Positions 51,329-59,233 of a DNA stretch of 64,000 nt are shown here, in pieces. The stretch is from the NCBI RefSeq assembly GCF_000021685.1, contig NC_011959.1:1240001-1304000 (forward strand), read 5' to 3'. A program made the position numbers and the translations under genes. The stretch is from Thermomicrobium roseum DSM 5159. GTDB taxonomy: Bacteria; Chloroflexota; Chloroflexia; Thermomicrobiales; Thermomicrobiaceae. The notes under the pieces are model-generated. The model searched no databases. It was not told where the DNA came from and saw nothing but the letters and a program-made list of their open reading frames with translations. Numbering within the stretch: the stretch's first letter is position 1; each line of letters starts with the position of its first letter.

Positions 51329-51431
51329 GCTCAGCCTCTCAGCCCATCACGCTGCGCGGCCACCGGCGCGCTCCGCAGCTCGGGAGCGTTCGCCATCGGC
51401 AGCAGTGTACTCGTCCCTCGGGAACGAGGGA

Positions 51432-51468
51432 GAAAAGAAATCCGGGCGCACTGCTCGTGCGCCCGGAT
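51432..51468 (-). terminator. Rho-independent terminator of groESL
   Basis: On the minus strand a perfect 12-bp stem (ATCCGGGCGCAC / GTGCGCCCGGAT, 51440-51468) with a 5-base loop is followed by TTTCTTTT. It stands 23 bases past the groEL stop. A second small hairpin (51414-51431) lies behind it. Confidence 0.85.
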
Positions 51469-51491
51469 CGGCATCCGATCGACGCGTCGGA

Positions 51492-53114
51492 TCAGTACTC
51501 CATGCTCGGAGCCGGGGTCTTCTCCTTCTCCGGCTTCTCGGTGATCAACGCCTCGGTCGTGAGGATCATGGCCGCCACAGAGGCCGCGTTCTCCACTGCC
51601 GAGCGCGTCACCTTGACCGGGTCGATGACGCCCCACTCCAGAAGGTCACCGTACTCCTCGCGGATGACGTCGTATCCGATGTTCGGGTTGTTCTGCTCCT
51701 TCTGGAGCCGCCGCACCGTCTCGATGACCACCGAGCCATCCAGGCCAGCGTTCTCGACGATGCCGCGGAGCGGCTCTTCGAGCGCCCGCTTGACGATCAT
51801 CACACCGGTCTTGATGTCGCCCTCGGCCTGGACCTCATCGAGTGCGGCGATCGCATTGAGCAACGCCACACCACCACCCGGGACGATACCCTCTTCGACC
51901 GCAGCGCGGGTCGCGCTCAGCGCGTCCTCGACGCGGTGCTTCTTCTCCTTCAGCTCGACTTCGGTCGCCGCACCGACCTTGATGACCGCGACGCCGCCGG
52001 CGAGCTTCGCCAGTCGCTCCTGGAGCTTCTCGCGATCGAAGTCGCTGGTCGTCTGCTCGATCTGGGCCTTGATCTGCTCGATGCGCGCCTTGATGTCCTC
52101 CTCGCGGCCGTACCCTTCGACGATCGTCGTCTTGTCCTTGGTCGCGACGACGCGGCGGGCACGACCCAGATCCTCCAGGCGCGCAGTCTCCAGCTTGCGC
52201 CCGAGCTCCTCCGAGATGACCGTACCGCCAGTCAGAATGGCGATGTCGCGCAGCATCTCCTTGCGGCGGTCACCGAAGCCCGGCGCCTTGACGGCCAGCG
52301 CATTCAGCGTGCCGCGCAGCTTGTTGACGACCAGCGTCGCCAGCGCTTCGCCTTCGACGTCCTCAGCGATAATCACGAAGTTCTTGCTGACCTGCAAAAC
52401 CTTCTCGAGGATGGGCAGGATGTCGGAGACGGCCGAAACCTTCTTGTCGGTAATCAGGATGAAGGGTTCCTCGACCACCGCCTCCATGCGCTCCGGGTTC
52501 GTGACGAAGTAGGGGGAGATGTACCCGCGGTCGATCTCCATCCCCTCGGTGTACTCGACCTCGAAGGCCAGCCCCTTCGATTCCTCGACGGTGATGACAC
52601 CGTCCTTGCCGACCTTCTCCATGACCTCGGCGATCAGGTTCCCGATCTCGGGATCAGCCGCCGAGATAGTAGCGACATGGGCGATATCCTCGCGCCCGCG
52701 GACCTCCTTGGCCATCGACTTGAGGCGCTCCACGACCGCCTTGGTGGCCAGCTCGATACCGCGCTTGAGCAGCATCGGGTTGGCTCCAGCAGCGACGTTC
52801 CGCAGCCCCTCGTGGACGATCGCCTGTGCCAGAACGGTCGCCGTCGTCGTACCGTCACCGGCGACATCGTTCGTCTTGGTCGCCGCCTCTTTCAGAAGCT
52901 GGGCCCCCATATTGGCGAAGGGATCCTCCAGCTCGATTTCCTTGGCGACCGTCACACCGTCATGGCTGACGGTCGGAGCACCGTACTTCTTGTCCAGCGC
53001 GACGTTGCGTCCCTTCGGTCCCAGCGTGGTCTTGACTGCATTGGCCAGAATATCGACGCCTTCTTTCAAGGACTGTCGAGCCTGCTCGTGGAAACGGATC
53101 ATTTTGGCCGGCAT
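51492..53114 (-). CDS. groEL: 60 kDa chaperonin GroEL
   Basis: ATP-driven folding chaperonin of 540 residues that works in a double ring with GroES. Group I hallmarks are present: KTTLGPKGRNV, the ATP site AGDGTTTATVLAQ, and GIVPGGGVALL near the C-terminus. The C-terminal tail ends PAPSMEY and lacks the usual GGM repeats of mesophilic GroEL. The ATG at 53114 follows GGGAGGG; a longer frame adding eight residues is not used. It is 54 bases after groES in one transcript controlled by the CIRCE promoter and ended by the hairpin at 51432-51468. Confidence 0.97.
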   Translation of the reverse strand: MPAKMIRFHEQARQSLKEGVDILANAVKTTLGPKGRNVALDKKYGAPTVSHDGVTVAKEIELEDPFANMGAQLLKEAATKTNDVAGDGTTTATVLAQAIVHEGLRNVAAGANPMLLKRGIELATKAVVERLKSMAKEVRGREDIAHVATISAADPEIGNLIAEVMEKVGKDGVITVEESKGLAFEVEYTEGMEIDRGYISPYFVTNPERMEAVVEEPFILITDKKVSAVSDILPILEKVLQVSKNFVIIAEDVEGEALATLVVNKLRGTLNALAVKAPGFGDRRKEMLRDIAILTGGTVISEELGRKLETARLEDLGRARRVVATKDKTTIVEGYGREEDIKARIEQIKAQIEQTTSDFDREKLQERLAKLAGGVAVIKVGAATEVELKEKKHRVEDALSATRAAVEEGIVPGGGVALLNAIAALDEVQAEGDIKTGVMIVKRALEEPLRGIVENAGLDGSVVIETVRRLQKEQNNPNIGYDVIREEYGDLLEWGVIDPVKVTRSAVENAASVAAMILTTEALITEKPEKEKTPAPSMEY

Positions 53115-53168
53115 CGCTACCCTCCCGTCACTCGTCAACTATTCCGTCGTACCGCTCGACTCATCCAC

Positions 53169-53474
53169 TCATTCGGACAGAACAGCCAGGATATCCTTTT
53201 CGCTCAGGATCAGGTACTCTTCGTCATCGATCTTGAGCTCGGTACCGGCATACTTGGCGAACAGCACCTCGTCGCCGACCTTGACCTCCATCGGCAGACG
53301 CTTGCCGTCGTCGGTCAGTCGGCCCGGGCCCACGGCGACCACCTGCCCACGCTGCGGCTTTTCCTTTGCCGTATCAGGCAGGACGATCCCGCTCTTGGTC
53401 ACTTCTTCCTTCTGGATCGGTTTGACCACGACACGATCACCCAGCGGTCGGATCTTCGTGGCAGTCGCCGTCAT
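53169..53474 (-). CDS. groES: 10 kDa co-chaperonin GroES
   Basis: Lid of the GroEL cavity, 101 residues. It has IRPLGDRVVVKPIQKEEVTKS, the mobile loop EVTKSGIVLPDTAKEKP with the GIVLP GroEL-binding motif, and the C-terminal VLFAKYAGTELKIDDEEYLIL. A GAGGAGGGA-type site (GGAGGGAC) precedes the ATG. It is the first gene of the groESL operon, 42 bases downstream of the CIRCE operator. Confidence 0.97.
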   Translation of the reverse strand: MTATATKIRPLGDRVVVKPIQKEEVTKSGIVLPDTAKEKPQRGQVVAVGPGRLTDDGKRLPMEVKVGDEVLFAKYAGTELKIDDEEYLILSEKDILAVLSE

Positions 53475-53516
53475 GTTCGTCCCTCCTCTGTCTCAGCACT
53501 GTCCCTCTGCCGCTGG

Positions 53517-53543
53517 TTAGCACTCTCGGGGTTCGAGTGCTAA
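53517..53543 (-). promoter_or_regulatory. CIRCE operator (HrcA binding site)
   Basis: A perfect inverted repeat TTAGCACTC-N9-GAGTGCTAA, the consensus CIRCE element, placed at the expected transcription start of groES. It implies heat-shock control by an HrcA repressor encoded elsewhere. Confidence 0.97.
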
Positions 53544-53552
53544 CCGTCATGT

Positions 53553-53581
53553 ATCGTACTCAGGTCGCGTCGACTTTTCAA
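53553..53581 (-). promoter_or_regulatory. groESL promoter
   Basis: On the minus strand TTGAAA (53581-53576) and TACGAT (53558-53553) are spaced by 17 bases. The CIRCE repeat begins 9 bases past the -10 box, so bound HrcA would cover the start site. Confidence 0.85.
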
Positions 53582-53684
53582 GGGGTCAACGACGACTGTT
53601 TGCGCCGAGTCATGTCAGGACGATGAAGACGAGCACGCGGCATAATCGGCCTGGCAGAACGGAAGACGACTGAAAGGAGGAACC

Positions 53685-54857
53685 GTGCTGCAGTATCACG
53701 TGGCCGAGCGAGTTCGTCAGCTTCGCCCTTCCCCGACGCTCGCAGTCAGCGACCGTGCTCGGGCGCTCCGCCAACAGGGGATCGATGTCATCGATCTCGG
53801 TGGTGGCGACCCCGATTTCCCGACGCCCACGCACATTTGCCAAGCTGCAGCCGACGCGATGTTTCGCGGAGAGACGCACTACGTCGCCAGCGCTGGGATT
53901 CCGGAACTCCGTCGAGCCATCGCTCGTAAGCTTCAGGCCGAAAACCGCATCCCGGTCACCCCGGACGAGATCATCGTCACGCCGGGGGGCAAAGCCGCAC
54001 TGTTCGTTTCCATCCTCGCGCTGGTCGGTCCGGGTGACGACGTCTTGATGTTCGATCCCGGTTGGGTCTCCTACGAGCCGATGGTCATCATGGCCGGTGC
54101 TCGCTGCCTGCACGTTCCCTTACTCCCAGAGGAGAACTACCGGATCACGCGAGAGGCCATCGAAGCCGTTCTCACTCCGCAGACGCGCCTCATGATCGTC
54201 AACAGTCCCAACAACCCCACCGGGCGTGTCCTCACGCGCGAGGAAGCCGACGCGATCGTCACGGTGGCGCAGGAACACGACATCGTGGTGATTTCCGACG
54301 AGATCTACGAAAAGATCATCTACGACGGTCGCGAACACCTGAGCTTGGCCGCTTTCCCCGGCATGGCCGAGCGGACGCTCACTGTCAATGGCTTCTCCAA
54401 AGCATATGCCATGACTGGTTGGCGTCTCGGCTACGTCGCTGGACCGGCTCCGCTTATCCGGCAGATCATGAAGGTCCACAGCCACTCCGCGACCTGTGCG
54501 ACATCGTTCGCCCAATGGGGTGGTGTCGCAGCGCTGGAAGGGCCGCAAGACGTCATCGACGCCATGGTCGCCGCCTGGGATCGTCGCCGGCGGTTCGTCA
54601 CCGAGCGGCTCAACGCTATACCCGGCTTCCGGTGCCCATTGCCGGAGGGGGCGTTCTATGCTTTTCCCGACGTAAGCGGTACTGGACTCTCTGGGCAAGA
54701 GGTCGCCCAGAAGCTCATCGAGGAGGCCTATGTCGGTGTTACGCCGGGCGACGCGTTCGGTGCCTCCGGCTCCGGTTGTATTCGCCTGAGTTTCGCGACC
54801 GCTGACGAGCTCCTGGAGCGGGCGCTCGACCGCATCGCCAACGTGTTCGGTCGCTAA
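53685..54857 (+). CDS. Aminotransferase class I/II, aspartate aminotransferase-like
   Basis: A fold-type I PLP enzyme of 390 residues. It has DLGGGDPDFPTP, the PLP-phosphate site TPGGKAALF, NSPNNPTGRVL, SDEIYEKIIYD and the Schiff-base Lys239 in NGFSKAYAMTGWRLGY, then RLSFA with the substrate-carboxylate Arg. This pattern is the subgroup Ib aspartate aminotransferases (thermophile and Bacillus type). The start is GTG at 53685 with AAAGGAGGAACC ahead. It is divergent from groES. Keto-acid specificity (aspartate versus prephenate or aromatic) cannot be settled from sequence alone. Its stop overlaps the convergent NIF3-like gene by 4 bases. Confidence 0.92.
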   Translation: MLQYHVAERVRQLRPSPTLAVSDRARALRQQGIDVIDLGGGDPDFPTPTHICQAAADAMFRGETHYVASAGIPELRRAIARKLQAENRIPVTPDEIIVTPGGKAALFVSILALVGPGDDVLMFDPGWVSYEPMVIMAGARCLHVPLLPEENYRITREAIEAVLTPQTRLMIVNSPNNPTGRVLTREEADAIVTVAQEHDIVVISDEIYEKIIYDGREHLSLAAFPGMAERTLTVNGFSKAYAMTGWRLGYVAGPAPLIRQIMKVHSHSATCATSFAQWGGVAALEGPQDVIDAMVAAWDRRRRFVTERLNAIPGFRCPLPEGAFYAFPDVSGTGLSGQEVAQKLIEEAYVGVTPGDAFGASGSGCIRLSFATADELLERALDRIANVFGR

Positions 54858-55678
54858 ATGCCGGCGCGAACGATCTCGACGCCCCGTCGCTCGACTTCAG
54901 CCAGGTATCGGTTGAGGCCGACCTGGTCACCGGGGACATGACCGACGACGATGACCGAACCGGAGGCGCCGCTGCGGAGTCGCTCGACCTCCTCCGGGGC
55001 CAAATGGAGATACACGACCGTATCCACGCCGTGCGCGAAATAGGCTTGCGCGACGGATGCACCGCCGTTGGTCCCTGCCCCATGCACGACCGCGACGCGA
55101 CGCGCCGGCCGATCGACCGCCCCCACCGGAACCATGATCGGCACCGCACTCTCGCCGAACTCGGGCAGCGTCCGCAGCGCATCGATCACATCCTGTACCG
55201 TCGACTCGCGGCCAAGCGTCGTCCGGTAGCGCTCGATCGTTTCGACCATTACCCGACGACCGATCTCGTCGAGAGGCAAATGCAAGTTCAGGAAGGGGAT
55301 GCCAAACAAGCGAGCCACAGCGGGAACCTGATCGTAGTTCGCCGCTTGTGCACGAAGAATCGCACGCGCGAATAAGGGTTGCAACGCAGCCTTGGCAGCC
55401 GCTGGATCGACACCGTGCTCGACCATGAGTTCGACATGGCGGGTCAACACTTCGGGAAAGCGGAGAACTGCCCGCCCGCCGGCTGGATGATGAGCCAAGA
55501 CGCCATCGCAACCGATATCCCGGGCCACGAGCAGCTCGGCTGTCCCGACATCGAGCGCGACGAAAAGCCGGCGGATTCGTGCACCCGGCACGTAGACCTC
55601 GCTGTCCGCGGGCAGGCGCCGCATGTTCGCCATGTCCAATGCGAGCGCGACCAACTCGTCGGTACTCATTCCGCTCAT
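54854..55678 (-). CDS. NIF3-like family protein (Nif3/YbgI-type)
   Basis: A 274-residue protein of the NIF3-like metal-binding family. The dinuclear metal motif is suggested by GVLAHHPAG (His-His near residue 65), HLPLD in the middle, and the C-terminal VYLHLAPEEVERL and VVGHVPGDQVGLNRYL, where a His-containing GH motif completes the site. Function of the family is unsettled; bacterial members have been linked to GTP cyclohydrolase and DNA-repair activities. GGAAGGAGGG precedes the ATG. It is divergent from selD with 153 bases between the starts. No functional link to selenium is implied. Confidence 0.75.
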   Translation of the reverse strand: MSGMSTDELVALALDMANMRRLPADSEVYVPGARIRRLFVALDVGTAELLVARDIGCDGVLAHHPAGGRAVLRFPEVLTRHVELMVEHGVDPAAAKAALQPLFARAILRAQAANYDQVPAVARLFGIPFLNLHLPLDEIGRRVMVETIERYRTTLGRESTVQDVIDALRTLPEFGESAVPIMVPVGAVDRPARRVAVVHGAGTNGGASVAQAYFAHGVDTVVYLHLAPEEVERLRSGASGSVIVVGHVPGDQVGLNRYLAEVERRGVEIVRAGI

Positions 55679-55831
55679 CGCTTCTCGCCCTCCTTCCCCG
55701 CGATTGTCGCACAGGCCCGCTGTCGGCGACCGGCACCGCTGGTCGTCGAGCCGCAGAGGAAACTCGCGCTGGCGACATTCCCGAGAGTACCATTGCCGCA
55801 AGCGAGGAGGCTCATCGCTCGGAGGACTCGG

Positions 55832-56899
55832 ATGAGCGACCGGCGGGAAATCGTACGGCTCACGGCGCTCGCCAGCTGCGCCGGTTGAGCGGGCAAGCTG
55901 GCTCCAGCAGCTCTGGCGCAGGTGCTGCGCCTGCTCGAATTTCAAGAAGACCCTCGCCTGCTCGTCGGCTTGCAGACGAGCGACGACGCTGCGGTCTACC
56001 GTTTGGACGAGCATGACGCGCTCGTCCAGACGGTCGACTTCTTCCCGCCGGTCGTCGACGACGCCTACCTCTACGGCGCGATCGCTGCTGCCAATGCGCT
56101 CAGCGACGTGTACGCGATGGGCGGGGAACCGTTCCTCGCTCTCAATATCGCTGCCTGGCCGAACGATCTCACGCTCGAGCTCCTGACCGAGGTCTTCCGC
56201 GGTGGCCTCGACAAGGCACGCGAGGCTGGTGTGGTCATCGCGGGTGGGCACACCATCACCGATGACGAGCCGAAGTACGGGTTAGTGGTGACCGGGCGAG
56301 TCGATCCGGCGCGTATCCTCACCAAGGCAGCAGCCCGACCGGGGGAACTCCTCTACCTCACGAAACCGATCGGAACGGGAGCCATCACGACTGCACTGAA
56401 GGCAGGAGTCGCCGAACCAGGGCACGTCGACAACGCTGTCACCTGGATGGTGCGCCTCAACCGCACAGCGAGTCAGCTGCTCCTCGCCCACGGTGTCCGC
56501 GCCTGTACCGACGTGACCGGTTATGGCCTGGCCGGTCACGCGAGCGAAATCGCCCTCAAGAGTGGCGTGCGACTCGTCATCGCCGCACGCGCTGTCCCCA
56601 TCATGGAGGGGGCCGAAGCCTACGCACGGGCGGGTCGCTTACCCGGTGGCGCTCAACGCAACCGAGCCTACTATGCAGAAGGTCCGAGTGCGGTGGTGCG
56701 GCGCGGGCGCGGTATCCCGACTGTTCTGTGGGACCTCTTGTTCGATCCGGTGACCTCGGGCGGCCTCCTGTTCACGATCGCGAGGGAACGGGCTCCGACC
56801 CTGGAGCAGGCATTCGCTGCGGCAGGTGAGCCGTTGTGGCGCATCGGTTTCGTCGATGAGGGTAGCGGTGTCGACATCGTCGCCGAACTCACCGGCTGA
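55832..56899 (+). CDS. selD: Selenide, water dikinase SelD, itself a selenoprotein (in-frame TGA = Sec)
   Basis: Makes selenophosphate, the selenium donor for selenocysteine and selenouridine. Read from ATG 55832 (GGAGG six bases upstream), the frame meets TGA at 55886-55888 in the context SCAG-U-AGKLAP, exactly where SelD proteins have the catalytic Cys/Sec followed two residues on by the essential Lys. Past it the frame runs 337 more codons with VDFFPPVVDDAYLYGAIAAANALSDVYAMGG, GGHTITDDEPKYGLVVTG and the C-terminal TDVTGYGLAGHA and FDPVTSGGLL motifs. Total is 355 residues with Sec, normal for SelD. A start at GTG 55922 would delete the catalytic region and is not credible. Sec insertion needs selA, selB and tRNA-Sec, not in this window. 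Confidence 0.9.
55915..55931 (+). promoter_or_regulatory. Candidate bacterial SECIS element in selD
   Basis: A 6-bp stem GGCGCA/TGCGCC with apical loop GGTGC lies 26 bases after the TGA, and the first loop G is 33 bases downstream of it. This agrees with the reported consensus for bacterial SECIS elements (short stem, small loop with an early G, apical loop 16-37 bases past the UGA). Folding was judged by eye. Confidence 0.6.
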
Positions 56900-56933
56900 T
56901 CTCCCGGTCCAGCGCGAGCGAGAGCCGGTACCG

Positions 56934-57749
56934 GTGCGGCAAGTCCTGCGGGAACTCGGGATTCGGCCGCGCAAGGCGCTCGGACAGCACTTCCTGCACG
57001 ACCGCGCCATCGTCCGCCGTATCGTGGAGACGGCCCAGCTGCCACCCGATGCACTCGTGGTGGAAATCGGCCCTGGCCTGGGTATCCTCACCGAGGAACT
57101 CGCACGCTGGGCACGATCAGTCATCGCCGTCGAACTCGATGCGCGCCTCGCCGAGCAACTCGCCGAACGCTTCCACGGCACCAACGTCCGCATCGTGCAC
57201 GGTGATGCACTCGAGGTCGATCTGGCAGCACTGACCGGTCAATGCCCCTATTTTGTGGTAGCCAACCTCCCATACAATGTCGCGACGCCGATTTTGGAGC
57301 GGCTCCTGACGAGTGATCATCCACCCGAGCGCCTGGTGGTGATGGTTCAACGCGAGGTAGCCGAGCGAATGGCAGCGCGTCCTCCGGCGATGAGTTATCT
57401 CGGTGTCCTCGTCCAGTTCTTCGCGCTTCCCCGAGTGGCCTTCCGAATCGGTCCAGGAGCCTTCACCCCACCGCCCAAGGTCGAAAGTGCTGTCGTCGTG
57501 CTCGATCGGCGCACTCCACCGTTGCCCAAGCACCACTGGGACAGCTTCTTTGCGCTCGTACGGGCCGGTTTTGCTCAGCGGCGGAAGATGCTTCTCAATG
57601 CGCTGGCGACGGCAACGGGGATGGACAAGGAGATGCTGCGCGCCCTGCTACAGCGAGCAGGAATCGAGCCGTCGCGGCGAGCCGAAACGCTCACCGTGGA
57701 AGAGTGGCTGCGCCTGTGGCGAGTTCTCCACGAGGACGTCGCGTCATGA
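56934..57749 (+). CDS. rsmA: 16S rRNA (adenine1518-N6/adenine1519-N6)-dimethyltransferase
   Basis: Dimethylates two adjacent adenines near the 3' end of 16S rRNA (KsgA). The 271-residue protein has RKALGQHFLHDRAIVRRIV, the SAM loop VEIGPGLGILTEELA, the catalytic VVANLPYNVATPI (NLPY) and the helical C-terminal domain with RAGFAQRRKMLLNAL. The start GTG at 56934 is the best in-frame choice, with GAGAGCC upstream; the ribosome site is weak. It begins 34 bases after selD and overlaps ispE (ATGA). The rsmA-ispE pair is a frequent arrangement in bacteria. Confidence 0.94.
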   Translation: MRQVLRELGIRPRKALGQHFLHDRAIVRRIVETAQLPPDALVVEIGPGLGILTEELARWARSVIAVELDARLAEQLAERFHGTNVRIVHGDALEVDLAALTGQCPYFVVANLPYNVATPILERLLTSDHPPERLVVMVQREVAERMAARPPAMSYLGVLVQFFALPRVAFRIGPGAFTPPPKVESAVVVLDRRTPPLPKHHWDSFFALVRAGFAQRRKMLLNALATATGMDKEMLRALLQRAGIEPSRRAETLTVEEWLRLWRVLHEDVAS

Positions 57750-58630
57750 CCATTCGCGTCGGAGTCCGGAAGCCTTTCCGCTTGCTGGCACCTGCGAAAC
57801 TCAACCTCGGTTTGGAGATCCTGGGCAAACGACCAGACAGCTACCACGAGATCGTGACCATCTTGCAGACGATCGACTTCGGTGACGAGATCGTGCTCGA
57901 GCCGGCAACGGCCCTCGACTATCGGCCACCGACTGAATTCGAGGACGACCTGACCGCGCGCGCATTGCGGCTGCTCGCCGGGCATGGTGTCGAGATCCGA
58001 GCGCGCATTCGGCTCTCCAAGCGGATACCGATCGCTGCCGGGCTCGGCGGGGGATCGAGCGATGCGGGCACGCTACTCGGTGCGCTGGTCCATGCTGGAC
58101 TCCCGTACTCGCTGGCACGCAGGATCGCGAGCGACCTGGGGAGCGATGTGCCGTTCTTCCTCGAGGGAGGCACAGCACTCGCCACCGATCGGGGCACCGA
58201 GTTGGAACCACTTTCCTCGCCGACTGGTTGGTTTGTGATCGTCGTCCCGCCTCTCTCCTTGAGGAACAAAACGCGCACGCTCTACAGTTCCCTCACTCCG
58301 GCCGATTACAGCGACGGTACTGCGACGCGTCGTCAAGCCGAACATCTCCGCCAGTACCACGTGTTGGATCCTCATCTCATCCGCAACGCGTTCCTTCGTC
58401 CTTTGCTAGCGTTTCCCCAAGTTCGGCTCGCGCTGGACGACATGCGAGCTGCTGGAGCGCAGTGGGCATGGCCCAGTGGTGCCGGTCCCGCCCTCTTCAC
58501 GTGGAGCCCGCAACAGTCCCAAGCCGAAGAGATCGCCGTGCTCCTGCGGGCACGCGGTTGGGAGCCGATCGTTGCCGCACCGTACCGACCGACCTGGCAT
58601 GAAGCGCTCGCTTCGCTCGCACTGGACTGA
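57746..58630 (+). CDS. ispE: 4-diphosphocytidyl-2-C-methyl-D-erythritol kinase
   Basis: GHMP-family kinase of the MEP isoprenoid pathway, phosphorylating the 2-hydroxyl of CDP-methylerythritol. The 294-residue protein has APAKLNLGLEILGKRPDSYH at the N-terminus, the ATP loop PIAAGLGGGSSDAGTLLGAL and the C-terminal PSGAGPALFTW. All are family hallmarks and length is normal. It overlaps the rsmA stop by four bases. With dxs at 25922, two MEP enzymes are present in the window. Confidence 0.95.
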   Translation: MTIRVGVRKPFRLLAPAKLNLGLEILGKRPDSYHEIVTILQTIDFGDEIVLEPATALDYRPPTEFEDDLTARALRLLAGHGVEIRARIRLSKRIPIAAGLGGGSSDAGTLLGALVHAGLPYSLARRIASDLGSDVPFFLEGGTALATDRGTELEPLSSPTGWFVIVVPPLSLRNKTRTLYSSLTPADYSDGTATRRQAEHLRQYHVLDPHLIRNAFLRPLLAFPQVRLALDDMRAAGAQWAWPSGAGPALFTWSPQQSQAEEIAVLLRARGWEPIVAAPYRPTWHEALASLALD

Positions 58631-58642
58631 GTTTGCCGAGCG

Positions 58643-59110
58643 TCAGCGCTGCCCGCTGTCTCCCGGGACATAACGCGCCCACCAGGCACGCTCCCGTTCC
58701 TCCGGTGCACGCAGGAACAGGCCGTGCGCTTCGACCAGGAGATCCCCGGCCGTCGCGTCGTGAATGGCAGCCCGGGCCCGCGCAGACCGCGCTCGCTGCT
58801 GCTCGACCCAGCCGACGACTCGCAAAGGCTGCCCGACCTCGACTGGTTGTCGGTACGTGATCTCCATCCTCGCTGTGACCATCAGATGGTGCGTCTTCGC
58901 GATCACTGCCCAACTCATCGCTTCGTCGAGCAAGGTAGCGAGGATCCCACCGTGGACGAGCCCAGCATAACCTTCGTGTTCTGGACGCGGCGTGAAGAGC
59001 GCTTCGACAGCTTCCTCGCGACGATAGAACGCGAGACGAAGCCCGATCGGGTTTTGCTCACCGCATCCGAAGCACGCGTGGTCAGTGACCCGGTTGACTC
59101 GCTGTTCCAC
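58643..59110 (-). CDS. PaaI/hotdog-fold thioesterase-like protein
   Basis: A 155-residue hotdog-fold protein of the PaaI-like thioesterase type. It begins with CFGCGEQNPIGLRLAF, a signature of this subfamily, and has GYAGLVHGGILATLLDEAMSWA carrying the usual catalytic-loop His-Gly-Gly and Asp/Glu. Such enzymes hydrolyse aryl- or acyl-CoA thioesters. The start is GTG at 59110 behind GGAGGAGC. It converges with ispE, 12 bases apart, and is divergent from the rhodanese-E1 gene. Substrate unknown. Confidence 0.87.
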   Translation of the reverse strand: MEQRVNRVTDHACFGCGEQNPIGLRLAFYRREEAVEALFTPRPEHEGYAGLVHGGILATLLDEAMSWAVIAKTHHLMVTARMEITYRQPVEVGQPLRVVGWVEQQRARSARARAAIHDATAGDLLVEAHGLFLRAPEERERAWWARYVPGDSGQR

Positions 59111-59233
59111 CGAAACAGCTCCTCCACTCAGTTTCCTGCTCGGCTCACGTTACCCCACTGGGGTACAATTCCGCTGTCGGCGGCTCGGTCGACAGGATAG
59201 CCAGAACACGAGCCTAACCCGGAGGACGAATCG

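Noticed and set aside
51273..53543. A 756-codon plus-strand open frame opposite groEL/groES.
   Set aside because: It is the complement of strongly conserved chaperonin genes, and long antisense frames are expected in GC-rich DNA. No ribosome site or domain.
55897..55908. An alternative hairpin GCTG-GCTC-CAGC as SECIS.
   Set aside because: Only 4 bp, and its loop is about 13 bases past the TGA, closer than the usual limit; the 55915-55931 hairpin fits better.
55832..56899. selD as a pseudogene broken by a stop, or as a short gene from GTG 55922.
   Set aside because: The frame is intact on both sides, the TGA sits at the catalytic Sec/Cys position, and the short form would lack the active site.
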